Below are positions 8,218 to 19,800 of a DNA stretch of 64,000 nt, piece by piece. Under the pieces are notes generated by a model. The model had not been told where the DNA came from. It saw nothing but the letters and a program-made list of their open reading frames with translations, and did no database searches. Location: NCBI GenBank assembly GCA_031422915.1, contig JANPEK010000135.1, positions 70,255 through 134,254 of the forward strand, given 5' to 3'. The position numbers and the translations under genes were made by a program. Origin of the DNA: JANMEX01 sp031422915 (lineage in GTDB: Bacteria > Pseudomonadota > Alphaproteobacteria > Rhizobiales > Rhizobiaceae). Position 1 is the first letter of the stretch. Each line of letters begins with the position of its first letter.

Positions 8218-9005
8218 GAATTCGTATAGCTTTGATATCGGCTGCGTTGGCGGCGGCAAGCCTGTGCGCCTCACCGGTTTTCGCAAGAGACCCGCGCATC
8301 CGCTATGTCACGTTCGACAATGACAATGTCGTCACGGTGCAGGCCGGTCTTGGGGTCTCAACGATGATTCAGCTTGGCTCATCTGAACTCATCGAAACAA
8401 TCTCGGCCGGAGACACGCTCGGCTGGTCGATTGTGCCGAAGAAGGGCTCGGGAATCCTGTTCATCAAGCCGCTGCAGGAGGATGCGCGGACCAACATCAA
8501 TGTCGTCACCAACAAGCGCGTCTATTCGCTGCTCCTGCAAGGATCGAAAGACCCGAGCATGCGGACAGCGTTTCAGGTGCGGTTCAAATACCCGGACGAG
8601 GAAGTAAACGCCAAGCTGTTGGCAGAAGCCGAAGAGAGCGCCCGCAACCCATCACTGAAGGGGATTGATCAGGAAAATCTGAACTATGACTATGTCTACA
8701 AGGGCGCTGACGAATTGAAACCGCGTGTCGTCTTTGACGACGGAAAGCATGTCTTCCTGCAGTTCACCGGCGACATTCCGGCAATCTTTGTTGTGGAAGA
8801 GAAGCGCCGTGAATCGCTCGTCAATCTTCGAACCGAGGGCGAATACGTCATCATCGACAAAGTCGCATCGCAATTCACCTTGCGCGCGGGCGCAACGACG
8901 CTCTGCCTCTACAACGCCAATTGGTCGGCGGCAAAAACTGACCCAATCAGCGACATTTACGGGCCAGTGAAGATTGGAAAGGACCAAGACCTTGTCCAAC
9001 GTTGA
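8214..9005 (+). CDS. virB9: VirB9 outer-membrane core complex protein
   Basis: A 263-residue VirB9/CagX-family protein. A signal peptide ends at Ser-Pro-Val-Phe-Ala around residue 24; DPRIRYVTFDNDNVVTVQ then opens the N-terminal domain (to about 130). A linker rich in Glu/Ala leads to the C-terminal domain (about 155-260), with NYDYVYKGAD and the late SDIYGPVKIG motif. VirB9 forms the outer ring with VirB7 and VirB10. The operon position supports the call. The ATGA overlap with virB8 suggests coupled translation. Confidence 0.93.
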   Translation: MRIRIALISAALAAASLCASPVFARDPRIRYVTFDNDNVVTVQAGLGVSTMIQLGSSELIETISAGDTLGWSIVPKKGSGILFIKPLQEDARTNINVVTNKRVYSLLLQGSKDPSMRTAFQVRFKYPDEEVNAKLLAEAEESARNPSLKGIDQENLNYDYVYKGADELKPRVVFDDGKHVFLQFTGDIPAIFVVEEKRRESLVNLRTEGEYVIIDKVASQFTLRAGATTLCLYNANWSAAKTDPISDIYGPVKIGKDQDLVQR

Positions 9006-10479
9006 TTTCAGGAATTTGGATGGCGCGAGCCAGGTCTCGGAAAAGCGCGCCGGAAGCGCGACGCGCTTTGCCCTGCCCATCATGGGAGCGCTGGCGGCGT
9101 CCGGGCTCTTATGGATGAACTGGCCTGCAGCCAAAGAAACCTCCGCTCTCAACAAGGAAGACGAGGTTTTTGAAACCAGCCAAATGTCGGTCAAAAACTT
9201 GGCTGACGAAAACCCGGTCGAGAAAAAAGACAATCTCATGGTCGTGCCAGTGCCCGATCAGGCGGCGCCGTTGCAGGCCGCCGATGTCAACAGCGTCGTG
9301 CAGCCGGGAATTGATCTTGAGGCGCAGCGGGCGGCGCTTGAAGCACAATTGGCAGCTGAAGCAGCGCGGCTGAAAGCCGAGGATGAAGCGCGGCTGCGAG
9401 AAGAAGCGGCACGCCGCGCTGAGGAGGAGGCGAAACGTCTGGCGGAAGCGGAAAAGCTTCGCTGGGAGCGGCTGCGCTCCGAGCAAATTGTCTTCGATGG
9501 AGCAGACAAGTCCAATGCGAACGACGCAGAAGCTGGAGCAGTCAGCATTGGCGACGATGGCCAGATACTGCCATCGCCGGCCGCAATCGCTGTTGAAACC
9601 GATAGCAACCGCGCATTCCTCACCTCCGCAGAAGGCACCACGGCAGGCATGGTCAAAGCCACGCGCAATCTGAGGACGGATGCGCTGATTGCGCAAGGCA
9701 CGCTGATCCGCGGATTTCTGGAAACCGCCATCAACACTGATCTCCCCGGTATGGTGCGCGCCGTGGTGCGTGAGGATGTCTATTCGCTCGACGGCAGGCG
9801 CGTGCTCATCCCGAAGGGCTCGCGTCTTGTTGGCGAATATAATTCCAGCATTTCGCGCGGTCAAAATCGCGTTTTCATCGTCTGGTCGCGCCTGATCCGC
9901 TCTGACGGCGTGTCAGCAGACATCGCCTCTCCCGGCGCGGACCGGCTTGGCCAGGCGGGCATTGCAGGCAAGGTGGATCGGCACTTTGCCGTCCGCTTCG
10001 GTTCGGCCATCATGCTGTCGCTGCTCGGCGGCGGCGCGGAATATCTTGCCGCCCTTGGCGACACTGGATCGGCGTCCTCGCAAACCATCACCGCGACCAA
10101 TCCGGTCACCGGCGAAGTGACAACCATCACGCTGGAGCCCGGCAAGACAGAGGCCGAAGCCCGAAAGATCGCGGCAGAACGCGCTTCAAGCACACTCAAT
10201 GAAATTGCCAACGAGAGCTTCAAAGACACCACGAAAATCCCGCCAACAATTCATGTGGCGCAGGGCGAGCCTGTCATCGTGTTTCTGCGCCGTGATCTTG
10301 ATTTCTCAGGGCTGTATGCCGATCCGGTCAGCCAAGAGTTGGCGCGGCTGAAGCGCGGCGGCGTGACGCGCACCGCAATTGATCCCACACCGCTTTACCT
10401 TACGCCGAAGGACGCCGGTTATCTCGGCGCATCGCCATCCTACTATCCGCCAACGCCTGAGCTCTTCGTTGACAAGTAA
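8992..10479 (+). CDS. virB10: VirB10 envelope-spanning core protein
   Basis: I chose the TTG at 8992 because GGAAAGGA (8976-8983) lies 8 nt before it; an upstream TTG at 8974 has no ribosome site. The product has 495 residues: a cytoplasmic start, a transmembrane helix near 25-43, and a periplasmic linker. From about residue 85 to 165 the linker is a charged Ala/Glu/Arg coiled coil instead of the proline-rich segment usual in this family. The C-terminal beta-barrel (TrbI domain) covers about 215-480. VirB10 transmits ATP energy to the outer-membrane pore. It overlaps virB9 by 14 bp. Confidence 0.93.
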   Translation: MSNVDFRNLDGASQVSEKRAGSATRFALPIMGALAASGLLWMNWPAAKETSALNKEDEVFETSQMSVKNLADENPVEKKDNLMVVPVPDQAAPLQAADVNSVVQPGIDLEAQRAALEAQLAAEAARLKAEDEARLREEAARRAEEEAKRLAEAEKLRWERLRSEQIVFDGADKSNANDAEAGAVSIGDDGQILPSPAAIAVETDSNRAFLTSAEGTTAGMVKATRNLRTDALIAQGTLIRGFLETAINTDLPGMVRAVVREDVYSLDGRRVLIPKGSRLVGEYNSSISRGQNRVFIVWSRLIRSDGVSADIASPGADRLGQAGIAGKVDRHFAVRFGSAIMLSLLGGGAEYLAALGDTGSASSQTITATNPVTGEVTTITLEPGKTEAEARKIAAERASSTLNEIANESFKDTTKIPPTIHVAQGEPVIVFLRRDLDFSGLYADPVSQELARLKRGGVTRTAIDPTPLYLTPKDAGYLGASPSYYPPTPELFVDK

Positions 10480-10494
10480 TTTGGGAGCTTTCCG

Positions 10495-11520
10495 TTGAAT
10501 GCAATTCTTCAACACTCTGCACGCCGCTCGCCTTTGCTTGAAGCCGAGATGCAGCCGCTTCGGCGCTACCTCGATCAGGATGACATTTCCGAACTGTCGA
10601 TCAACCGGCCTGGCGAATTGTTCATCGAGCGCCTTGGCAGCAATGAAATGGAACAGGTCATCAGTTCAGAATTCACCAGCGCATGGATTGGCAAACTTGC
10701 CGAGCGCGTCGCTGGCTCCACTGACCAGCTCGTCAATGCAGAGCGCCCAATTCTGTCTGCGGCGCTGCCCTCCGGAGAACGGTTCCAATGCGTCCTGCCG
10801 CCGGCGGCACCGGATGGCGGCGCAATTTCTATCCGCAAGCAAGTGATCAAAGAAATCAGCCTGTCCGGCTACAAGGAGGCAGGTGCGTTTTCTGAAACGA
10901 AAATGGGCAGGAGCCTCGAACTGTCAGATGCCGAACAGGAACTGATTGGGCTTCTTGACGGTGACCCGATGGAGTTTCTGAGCTGTGCCGTAAAGGGACG
11001 TGTCTCCATCGTCGTCTCGGGCGGTACATCCACTGGCAAGACGACTTTCCTCAACGCGCTTCTGAAGGAAATCCCCTCTTCCGAGCGCATCATCACAATA
11101 GAGGATACACGGGAACTTAAGCCGACGACGCCCAACACATTGGCCCTGATTGCTTCCAAGGGCGACCAAGGCAAAGCGCGGGTCGATGCGCAAAGCCTGC
11201 TGGAGGCTTCACTGCGCATGCGTCCCGACCGGCTGCTGCTTGGAGAATTGCGAGGCGCGGAAGCATTCGCCTTCCTGCAGGCCATCAACACGGGTCATCC
11301 GGGATCCCTCACGACGGTCCACGCCAACTCTGCGCACTCGGCCTACGAGCGCCTGGCTCTGATGGTCATGCAGGGCGGCGTGCAACTGGGCAAGGCCGAG
11401 ATTATGGACTACCTCAAAGAAGTCATCCCGGTCGTTGTGCAGCTGGCGCGTGGTCCTGGCGGCAGGCGGGCTGTCAGCGAAATCAGATACTCCAAGGCTT
11501 CCCGGGAAGCCCAGAACTGA
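10495..11520 (+). CDS. virB11: VirB11 traffic ATPase
   Basis: A 341-residue member of the VirB11/PulE ATPases. A TTG start at 10495 follows GGGAG (10483-10487). The N-terminal domain (about 15-150) has the family's DISELSINRPGELF. Walker A is GGTSTGKTTFL near 178-188, the Asp box IITIEDTREL follows, and Walker B is LLLGELRGAEAF, then HPGSLTTVHANS. The hexamer helps switch VirB4 between pilus assembly and DNA transfer. Its stop overlaps the virD4 start by 1 bp (TGATG). Confidence 0.95.
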   Translation: MNAILQHSARRSPLLEAEMQPLRRYLDQDDISELSINRPGELFIERLGSNEMEQVISSEFTSAWIGKLAERVAGSTDQLVNAERPILSAALPSGERFQCVLPPAAPDGGAISIRKQVIKEISLSGYKEAGAFSETKMGRSLELSDAEQELIGLLDGDPMEFLSCAVKGRVSIVVSGGTSTGKTTFLNALLKEIPSSERIITIEDTRELKPTTPNTLALIASKGDQGKARVDAQSLLEASLRMRPDRLLLGELRGAEAFAFLQAINTGHPGSLTTVHANSAHSAYERLALMVMQGGVQLGKAEIMDYLKEVIPVVVQLARGPGGRRAVSEIRYSKASREAQN

Positions 11521-13604
11521 TGCGCTGGTTCACTGCTCTGGTCGGCACGCTGCTTGCCGCCGTCTTGGCCGCCATTCTGTTTTGTATCGCATACGCAGGC
11601 ATGCACTGGTTCGAGTTCCGCTCGACCGTACTGTTCGACTCCCTGAATTCAAATTTTATCGGCGGCCTCAAACTGCTTTGGACTGAAATCTCTCTACACG
11701 GAACCACAAAGCGCGTCGGCATCGCCGCCGCAATCGCATTGCTGGCGATGGGCACTCTCTTGACCGCATTTTTCTTCGCACTCAAGAAGCGCCACACAAC
11801 AGACGCGCGGTTTCTGAATCTGCTGGAAGCCAAAGAGCTCGGCCTGACCGACAAAGGCGGCGTCTTCGTCGGCCGCATCGGCGGCAAGATCATCAAAGTG
11901 CCTGGTCGCTTCACTCAGCGTGGCTCCGGCCGAAAAGCCAAATGGAAACCCAAACTTGTCGGCGGCCAGAAACTCTGGATCGACGGCGATGACGTCGGCG
12001 GCTTTGTCATCGGCCCTCCCCGCTCCGGCAAGGGCGCATCACTGATTGTGCCCAACTGCCTTCTTTGGCCCGACTCGCTCATCGTCCTCGACATGCGCGG
12101 CGAAACCTATGAGGCGACCGCCGGCTATCGCCAGAAATTCTCCCGCGTAGTGCGCTTTTCCCCGGCCGACGAAAATGGCGAAACCGAGAAATACAATCCG
12201 CTCGATTTCGTCAGCCTTGATCCCGACCAGCGCGATATCGATATAAATTCAATTGCCGCCGCGCTCCTGCCGACACCAAAGAATGACGCCTACTGGATTC
12301 AGGACGGACGGGCACTATTCAGCGGCGTCGTCTCATGGGTTCTCGAGAACCCCGATGTGACTCCGATGGACAAAAACATCGGAACCGTTCTTCGCATCAT
12401 CGAAGGGGCGCAATTGCCGCTGCGCGATTGGCTCTTGCAGGAAGCTGGCGCAGGTCAGGAAACCAAGAGCGACTGGATCGGCTACTTCACCCGCTCCTGT
12501 CTGGCGCGCTTTGCCGTGATGGCAGACAAACAGTTCGACGGCGTCTATGGCACGCTTGCCGCAGCCGTCAAACCCTTCAAGAACGAGCGCATCCTGCGCG
12601 CAACTGCGACGTCCACTTTCGACATTCGCGCCATGCGCCGCGAAAACATCAGCCTCTATCTCGATTTCCGCATCCAGCAGGTCGCCTCCATCGGGCCGAT
12701 CTTCAACGTGCTGATGACGCAGTTCATGGACTACATGTCCCGCGACATGATGCACCGCCATGAAAAGCGTGTTCTGGTTCTCCTTGATGAGTTCCAGAAC
12801 CTCGGCAAGCTCGAAAACGCCCTCACGGTTGCGACGGTCCTAGGCGGCTATGGAATTCCAACATGGTTCTTCGTCCAGTCGCTGCGCTCCATCGACAATG
12901 TCTATACGCGCGAAGGCCGGCAGACCTTGGTCAATGCGGCAAGGGCGCAAATCTTCTTCGGGGCGCAGGACCCTGAAGACCAGCGCTACGTGTCGCAGCT
13001 CTTGGGCGAGCGGACCGACACGGTGGTTGACGTCTCGCATTCCGGCACAATGTTCGACCAGAAGCGCACTTCCGTCCAGTCCAAGCACGTCATGCGTCCC
13101 CTCATGCGACCGGACGAAATCGGCTCCATGGATGAGGCCCGCTGCATCATCAAGATAAGGAACCAGCAGCCAATTCTGGGCCTGCGAAACTTCTACTACG
13201 CCGACAAGGAACTATCTGCGAGAGCTTGGCGGCCTATGAATGTTTCGAAACGCCCACTTCCAGTACACGCCGCAAAAGGCTTCCGCGGGGAGGCGATCTG
13301 TGTCGCTGAAGCTCAGCCCAGCCCGCCTCTTAGCAATTTGAGCTCATCGATTGAGCCGGGACTAAGATATTTGCAATTATCCAAATCTGTAGCCCGCCAT
13401 AGCGTGGAAACCAAGACCCACTTGAATTCCAATCAGGGGAAAGCGGAATTCAGTTTCAGGGAGTTGGCTAGCGAAGTCGGCAAGCAGCCTGCTCTTGAGA
13501 GCATCGATTTGGAGGCTGTAAGGGCATTGCTTTCCCAAGACGCGGCACTCTCGACGATTGCCAAATCCATCATGGCAGATGTGACCTCCATACTGTGTGA
13601 ATGA
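11520..13604 (+). CDS. virD4: VirD4 coupling protein
   Basis: A 694-residue type IV coupling ATPase. Two N-terminal transmembrane helices (about 5-25 and 70-88) are followed by a TraG/VirD4 ATPase with Walker A GPPRSGKGAS near 164-173 and Walker B VLVLLDEFQNLG near 417-428. The C-terminal ~100 residues, after about 590, diverge from the core and look like a variable substrate-recruiting tail. The protein brings the relaxase-DNA complex to the VirB channel. It ends the transfer operon; the next 280 bp contain no convincing gene. Confidence 0.95.
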   Translation: MRWFTALVGTLLAAVLAAILFCIAYAGMHWFEFRSTVLFDSLNSNFIGGLKLLWTEISLHGTTKRVGIAAAIALLAMGTLLTAFFFALKKRHTTDARFLNLLEAKELGLTDKGGVFVGRIGGKIIKVPGRFTQRGSGRKAKWKPKLVGGQKLWIDGDDVGGFVIGPPRSGKGASLIVPNCLLWPDSLIVLDMRGETYEATAGYRQKFSRVVRFSPADENGETEKYNPLDFVSLDPDQRDIDINSIAAALLPTPKNDAYWIQDGRALFSGVVSWVLENPDVTPMDKNIGTVLRIIEGAQLPLRDWLLQEAGAGQETKSDWIGYFTRSCLARFAVMADKQFDGVYGTLAAAVKPFKNERILRATATSTFDIRAMRRENISLYLDFRIQQVASIGPIFNVLMTQFMDYMSRDMMHRHEKRVLVLLDEFQNLGKLENALTVATVLGGYGIPTWFFVQSLRSIDNVYTREGRQTLVNAARAQIFFGAQDPEDQRYVSQLLGERTDTVVDVSHSGTMFDQKRTSVQSKHVMRPLMRPDEIGSMDEARCIIKIRNQQPILGLRNFYYADKELSARAWRPMNVSKRPLPVHAAKGFRGEAICVAEAQPSPPLSNLSSSIEPGLRYLQLSKSVARHSVETKTHLNSNQGKAEFSFRELASEVGKQPALESIDLEAVRALLSQDAALSTIAKSIMADVTSILCE

Positions 13605-13884
13605 CCTGAGTTGGCTTCGCCGGGTCAACGCCGCATCGCGCGAGTGCCTCGCCATAGGACACCCGCAGAAGTTCTCCGTTAGAAAATCATGGCATGGATG
13701 GGGTTTTGCCAACAGATCGCACCGGTTAACTTTCGCAATTCGGCGACAACCCACACCGCAAAGCGGGAATGCCAAGGTGCCCGTAATTGCAGCTCCAGTG
13801 AGTCCTTGCCGGGGGTTTGCATTGAGGGGTGCAAGGAACCAAGTTGCGAACGTCAAGTTCACGGTTGAATTCGTGTGGTCACTA
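13605..13884. other. Gap between virD4 and the RTX gene
   Basis: The space separates two convergent genes. A plus-strand frame running through it enters the RTX gene antisense and has no family features. I saw no hairpin with a T-run that would be an obvious terminator. Confidence 0.4.
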
Positions 13885-16800
13885 CTAATACACAACGAAA
13901 TCAGCATTTGTCAGCGACAGGTTAGCCGCCACTTGTGCGAACTGGATTGCAGCCACTCCTCCGAAACCATCAGCGTCGTATGACAATTCGCCCGTTGAAC
14001 TGTTGTAAAGAATGCGGTCGTCGGCATCGACTGCGCCCGTTGTGACGTTCTTGAACATGGAAGCACCCAAGACGCCCGTCAGCGTTATGCCGGCGTAGGC
14101 GTTCTTGCTCAATTGGATCGTATCATCCGCCACCGAAAAGTCGGTGATCGTGTCCTTGTTTGTGGTCGAGTTGGCGAGTGTGTCGAAGCGGAACAAATCA
14201 AGGCCCGTGCCACCCGTCAGCGTGTCGTTGCCAAGCCCACCGTAAAGAACGTCGTTTCCATTCTGGCCAGACGGTGAGTTGTTTCCGGTGTTTCCGACAA
14301 GCATATCGACCTGATTGTCTCGCCCGGTTGCGTTGATGTTGGTTGTGCCGGTGAGATAGAGCCGCTCTACGCTAGCGGTGATGGTGAAACTGACCGACGC
14401 GTATATAAAATCGGATGCACCGCCGCCGCCAGTGACTTCATCAACGATGTCTGCAGAATTGTCGACATAGTAAAAGTCATTGCCAAGCCCGCCTTGCATC
14501 GTGTCTGCCCCAGCAAGTCCGTCAAGAACATTAGCTCCCACATTGCCAATCAGAATGTTGTTGGCTGCATCACCCGTCGCATTGATGTTTGCTCCCCCTG
14601 TCAGCGCCAGCCGCTCGACATTCGCGGCAATCGTCGCCGAGATAGATGCAAGAATAATATCGCTGCCCTGGCTTGAGAGTTCCGTGATGACGTCTGAGGC
14701 GCTATCGACGTAGTAGGTATCGTCGCCAGTTCCACCGATCATCACATCGCTTCCGGCTGCACCGTCCAGCGTGTCGTTTCCGGAAAGGCCAGTAAGTGTG
14801 TTGTTGCCGGAATTGCCTCGAAGATAATCGTCCTTGCTGACCAGCCCGGTCGCGTTGATATTTGCCGACCCGGTCAAGTAGAGGCGTTCAATGTTGGCAA
14901 CCAACGTGTAATTCATCGACGCATGGATCTCGTCAATTCCTTCACTCGCGATTTCGCTGACGCTATCGCCAGCATTGTCCACAAAATACTGATCGTCGCC
15001 CAGGCCGCCGGCCATTTGATCTGCGCCGGTGAGGCCGTCGATCCGGTCATCGCCGCCAACGCCGTTGATCACATCGACGCCATTGGTGCCGTTGATCGTG
15101 TCGCCATTGTCAGTTCCGGTAAGCGTGGTCAGGCCCGTCAAGGTGTTGAAGGCGATGGCGGAAACTGTCGTCCCATCAGCAAACTCAAATATCTCAAACT
15201 TACTGCCTTCAAGGCCAACGCGTAGTTCTCCAGAACTCATACCGTTATTCCAGTTGAACCGCAGCGCGTTGCCGTGCACCGATGCGCTGGTGTAGTCATG
15301 ATATCCCATTGTGATGTCACTCAGTGCCAAGTCCGTGAATCGGATGCGGTCGGCGTCACCCGAGGTCGTTGTTTCGACGGTGCCGCCAATGAACACCAAA
15401 CCACCGTTTGCGCCGTAGAGGTAAGTGTCGTCCCCCGCACCGCCATACAAAGTTTGCCAGCCGGCGCCTGATCCGGCGTCCATCACGTCATCGCCAGCAC
15501 CACCGGTAATGCTGTCATACCCCGTGCCGCCCCCGATATAGTCGTTGCCCGAGGTTCCAATGAGGCTCGTCAATCCGGATGTTGAATTGTGGGTGATTGA
15601 AGATACTGTCGTACCGTCAGCAAACTCGAAAACTTCAAACTCGCTGCCCTCAAGACCCACCCGCAGTTCCCCGGAACCCGCCCCGCTGGTCCAGGAAAAT
15701 CGAAGCGCGTTGCCGTGCACCGACGCGCTGGTGTAATCATAGTATCCCAATGTGATGTCACTCAGTGCCAAGTCCGTGAATCGGATACGGTCGGCGTCTC
15801 CCGAAGTCGTTGTTTCGACAGTGCCGCCAAGGAATACAAATCCGCCGTTAGCGCCGTAGATATAAGTGTCGTCTCCTGCGCCACCGCTCATGGTTTGCCA
15901 CCCTGGGCCTGATCCAGCGTCCATCACATCATCGCCAGCGCCACCCGTAATGCTGTCGAACCCCATACCACCACGTATATAGTCGTTGCTCGCCGTCCCG
16001 ATGAGTGTCGTCAAACCGTTTGTTGAATTGTAGGAAATTGAGGAAACGGTCGTTCCATCCGCAAACTCGAAGATTTCAATATGCTGTGCGCCGAGTGCGA
16101 TGCTAAGTTGGCCAGCGGTATTACCGCTGATCCAGTCAAAATTGAAAGCAAGACCCTCTTGCGGGGCGGTCGACGACGCATAGTTCGTTGTCGAAAATGA
16201 GATGTCACCAAGCGTCAGGTCAGAAAATATGACGCGGTCGGATGCCCCGCTGTTCGCCGTCTCTGCAGTGGAGCCAATATAGACTCTGCCATTTCCTTTT
16301 GAGTAAACGTAACTGTCGTTTCCGCCTTCGCCGTAAAGATACTGAATATCCGAACCGTCGCCGGGATCCGCGCGATGATCCCCGGCACTTAACGTATCAT
16401 CTCCTTCGCGGCCAAATATGAAATCTGAATCAGTGGTGCCATAGATCCTGTCATTTGATGACGTGCCGATTAGTTCAGGACGCCCATCCGTGTACCAGAT
16501 GATCGCACTGATGGTCGTGCCGTCCGCAAACTCAAAGACTTCAATCCTGTTTCCCTCTTGGGCGACACGAAATTCTCCGCTGTTTGATCCATCTGACCAG
16601 AGAAACTGCAACGCCAGGCCGTCTGAGGTTCCGGCTCCGTAGTTGTACGTGTCGAGCGTAACGTCACCCAGCGTGAGGTCGGTAAACCGAACGCGATCCA
16701 AGCTTGATACGACTATTTCTGCCGTGCCGCGAACGAACACGTTGCCCCCGTTTGAGCCGTAAACATATGTGTCGCTGCCACGGTAGCCATAAACGAACTG

Positions 16801-19800
16801 CCAGCCCGCACCTGTGCCTGCGTCGAGGATGTCGTCGCCGTCGCCACCAGACAGCGTGTCAGTACCGTCGCCGCCAAGAATGAAATCGACACCGCCGTTG
16901 CCATTGATGACGTCATTGCCGGCAAAGCCGACAAAGTTTTCGTTGTCATTGGTGCCGTTCAAAGTTTCACTACCTGCCGTGCCCTCTACCAGGTACGGAC
17001 GCGCCATGAGTTCGGCAAGGTCCCAAGTCACGCCGTCGCTGAATTTGATGGATTCAAGGCCGTAACCCTTAGCAGCCGATTCAAATCTGTCCTTGTCGGT
17101 GATGACTTCGTTTGTACCGTTAACGTAGATCGCGATTATAAGGTCGTTGTTTTCGCGGCTGAGGGTCACAGCTGTGGATGCCACGTTCGTCAGGACAAGC
17201 GTGTCGTTCTCAAACAGGTTTAAGGAATTGTCGTTGATGAAGTCATTGCCATCACCGAGCGCCCACTCATAAGTGTCACTGCCATCGCTGCCATCGACAG
17301 TGTCAACGCCTGTCCCGCCCACGATGCGATCATTACCACCAAATCCGTTCAGGATATCATTACCAGCCTGACCAAGAATGTAATCGGAGTAAGAAGTGCC
17401 GTCCTTGACATTTGGGTTATCGTCGCCGCTGGTGATTGTACGCGCCAGAATATCCGAAAGGTTCCAGACCGTCCCATCGCTGAAACAGATCGCTTCAATG
17501 CCCTTGCCGTCAATGGCTGAAGTACTGCTGGTTCCAAATTGGCCTAGAACAGTGATAACTTCCAAAGTCGTCCCATAGATGTTGACCATGAGATTGTAGG
17601 CAACACGCGTCAGCACGACTTCAGAAGTCAGAACACCAGACAGAACAAGCTTGTCGACCTCCAGCAATGATGGGCCAGCGTCGTTGATTGTGTCCGCGCC
17701 ATCGCCTCTCGTCCACTCGTAGCGCTCATTGCCTTCGTGATCGTTCAATAGGTCAATATCCAGTCCGCCAATAATCTTGTCGTCACCTTCGCCGCCATGA
17801 ATAACGTCGCCTCCGGCAAGACCATTGATTTGATCAGCCCCGGTCGTTCCGGTGCGGCCGTCATTTCCAGCTGTTCCGTTGATGACGTTGTACGTTGTGG
17901 CTGGTGTTGAAACATGGGTAACAACGATCCCCAGATGCTCCGGGCTTTCAGCGATGGCCGCAATCAGTGCGGCTTTGGTGATGGACCCGTATGAACTTCC
18001 CGCTGGCGCATCTATGTAGTTTGACCAGTTGGTTATCTCCGTCTGCGTGGCTGCCCTCCCGAAAGCGTTCAAGAACAGTGCGTCGACAAAGTTTGCGTCG
18101 CCCATACCTCTCAGCGAGGTTGCTTCCGCTAGGGCGAAAAGCGAAGCAGCCACACCGCCTAACGTGACATCGCTTTTGAGGATCTGGTCAGAGTAGTACT
18201 TGATTTCACTTGCTGTCGCTGCGCGGTCGAGCACTACGTCAAACAAGTGCATGACCTGCACATTAGCCAGTTCCTCATCGATGACATGGTCGCGTGTAAC
18301 GTAATAGCCACGGAAATCGCTATTGTTGGTTTTCAGGTGTGTGTTGCCGATGAGGTCATGTTCGAGGCTGTCAGCAAGTGCCTGCGCAACACCCTCGCCG
18401 CCCTTGACACTGATGATCGCATCCAGCTCGGCAAGCGTTGGCGCGCGGCCCAGCGCATTTCGGTAGAAAATGCTGATGTATTCGGTGTCAGGTAGATCAC
18501 CGTTGGTGGGCACCCCATACTTGGTCTTGAACTCTTGCGTCACCAGCAAAGCGTCGAGCAGGTCTGTCGCTGCAGCACTGCCGGCCGTGTGGGCCGCGCC
18601 AGAGTAATATTGCAGCAGCCCCTCGATTTCTGCTTTGGTCATGTCCCGGTCAAGAACAGTGTCATAAAGGTCCGCAGCGCTGTTCAGGAACTCATTCAAA
18701 TCCTTTTCACTTAACGAAGCCACGTACGTATTGGTGGCCGTCGTTCCGTTGGTGACCGTCTGGATCGACAGCGTCCACTGTGCCACCCCTTCGGCGTCAG
18801 TCTGCCGTGTCGAGACTGTCTTGGTGTTGTTAGAAAGTGCGAGCGGTTTTGTCTGGGTCCAGACATAGGCGCCACGCCCGTTTGCAGTAAACTCTGTCGT
18901 TTCGACTGTGCCATTGTCGAAGGTATGGACCGTTTTGAGACCACCAAGACTGGTTACAGCCCGATCCTCAGACATACGATAGCCTGCGACATTGAAGTAG
19001 GTCGATGTCGAAACCAAAGTGCCATCGCTCAGCGTTTGCGTTGTGACCGTCAGTTCGCGAATACCGTCGCCATTGAAATCAGATTCATACGTTTCAAGCC
19101 TGCCATCGGCACTTGTCGTCGCCACCACTTTCTCAATCACGGACCCGTTGCTGTACGTCTTGGACGATGTCTCGATTTTTTCGCCCGCCGCGGTGAATAC
19201 CGTTGATGCGTTGATTGTCTCGTCGATTGAGTCGTCGCCGCCGAGATCAATCTTGACGCTTCGGATTAGGCGGTTTGCAGAGGTCTCGACAATCTCACGG
19301 TGACCAAGTGCGCCGCGATAGTTGCTGTCATAGGTTTCCGTCGTTGAGCCGTCTTGATTGACCACGCGGGTTTCGGTCACCTGAAGGTCAATGACGCTAT
19401 CGCCGTCGAAGTTAAAGCTCGTGACGGACGACTGGCCGTTGGCGCTTTCAAAAACCTCAATATCGCTTGTGATGTCAGACGCGCCGATGTGAGTGGTCTG
19501 CTCGTGATAGGCCGTGATCGTATTGCCAGACAGATCTGTCTCTCTGATCATCGCGATATCAAAATTGCTCGCAGACGCCGAAAATATTGACGTCCCGAGA
19601 TCCGGCGTAAGGTTGCGATAGAGTTCTTCGACACGGCCATCCGCACTGACCAACCTGACTTCCGAAGCGGTACTCAAGTCGAGGCCATACTGGTCAAGCG
19701 TTTCGACGCGCTTGCTGCCGTCAGCAAAAGTGAAAGTTCTGACCATTTCGTCAACGACGCCGTCGGCATTCTTGTCGACAGTTGTCGACTGAAACAGACC

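Noticed and set aside
13597..13983. Plus-strand 128-codon frame after virD4
   Set aside because: It overlaps the RTX C-terminus antisense, shows no family features and has a basic, Arg/His-rich composition typical of a shadow frame.
15130..16990. Regular repeats as a possible CRISPR array
   Set aside because: The unit is 441 bp, in frame, and encodes RTX loops; there are no short repeats with unique spacers.
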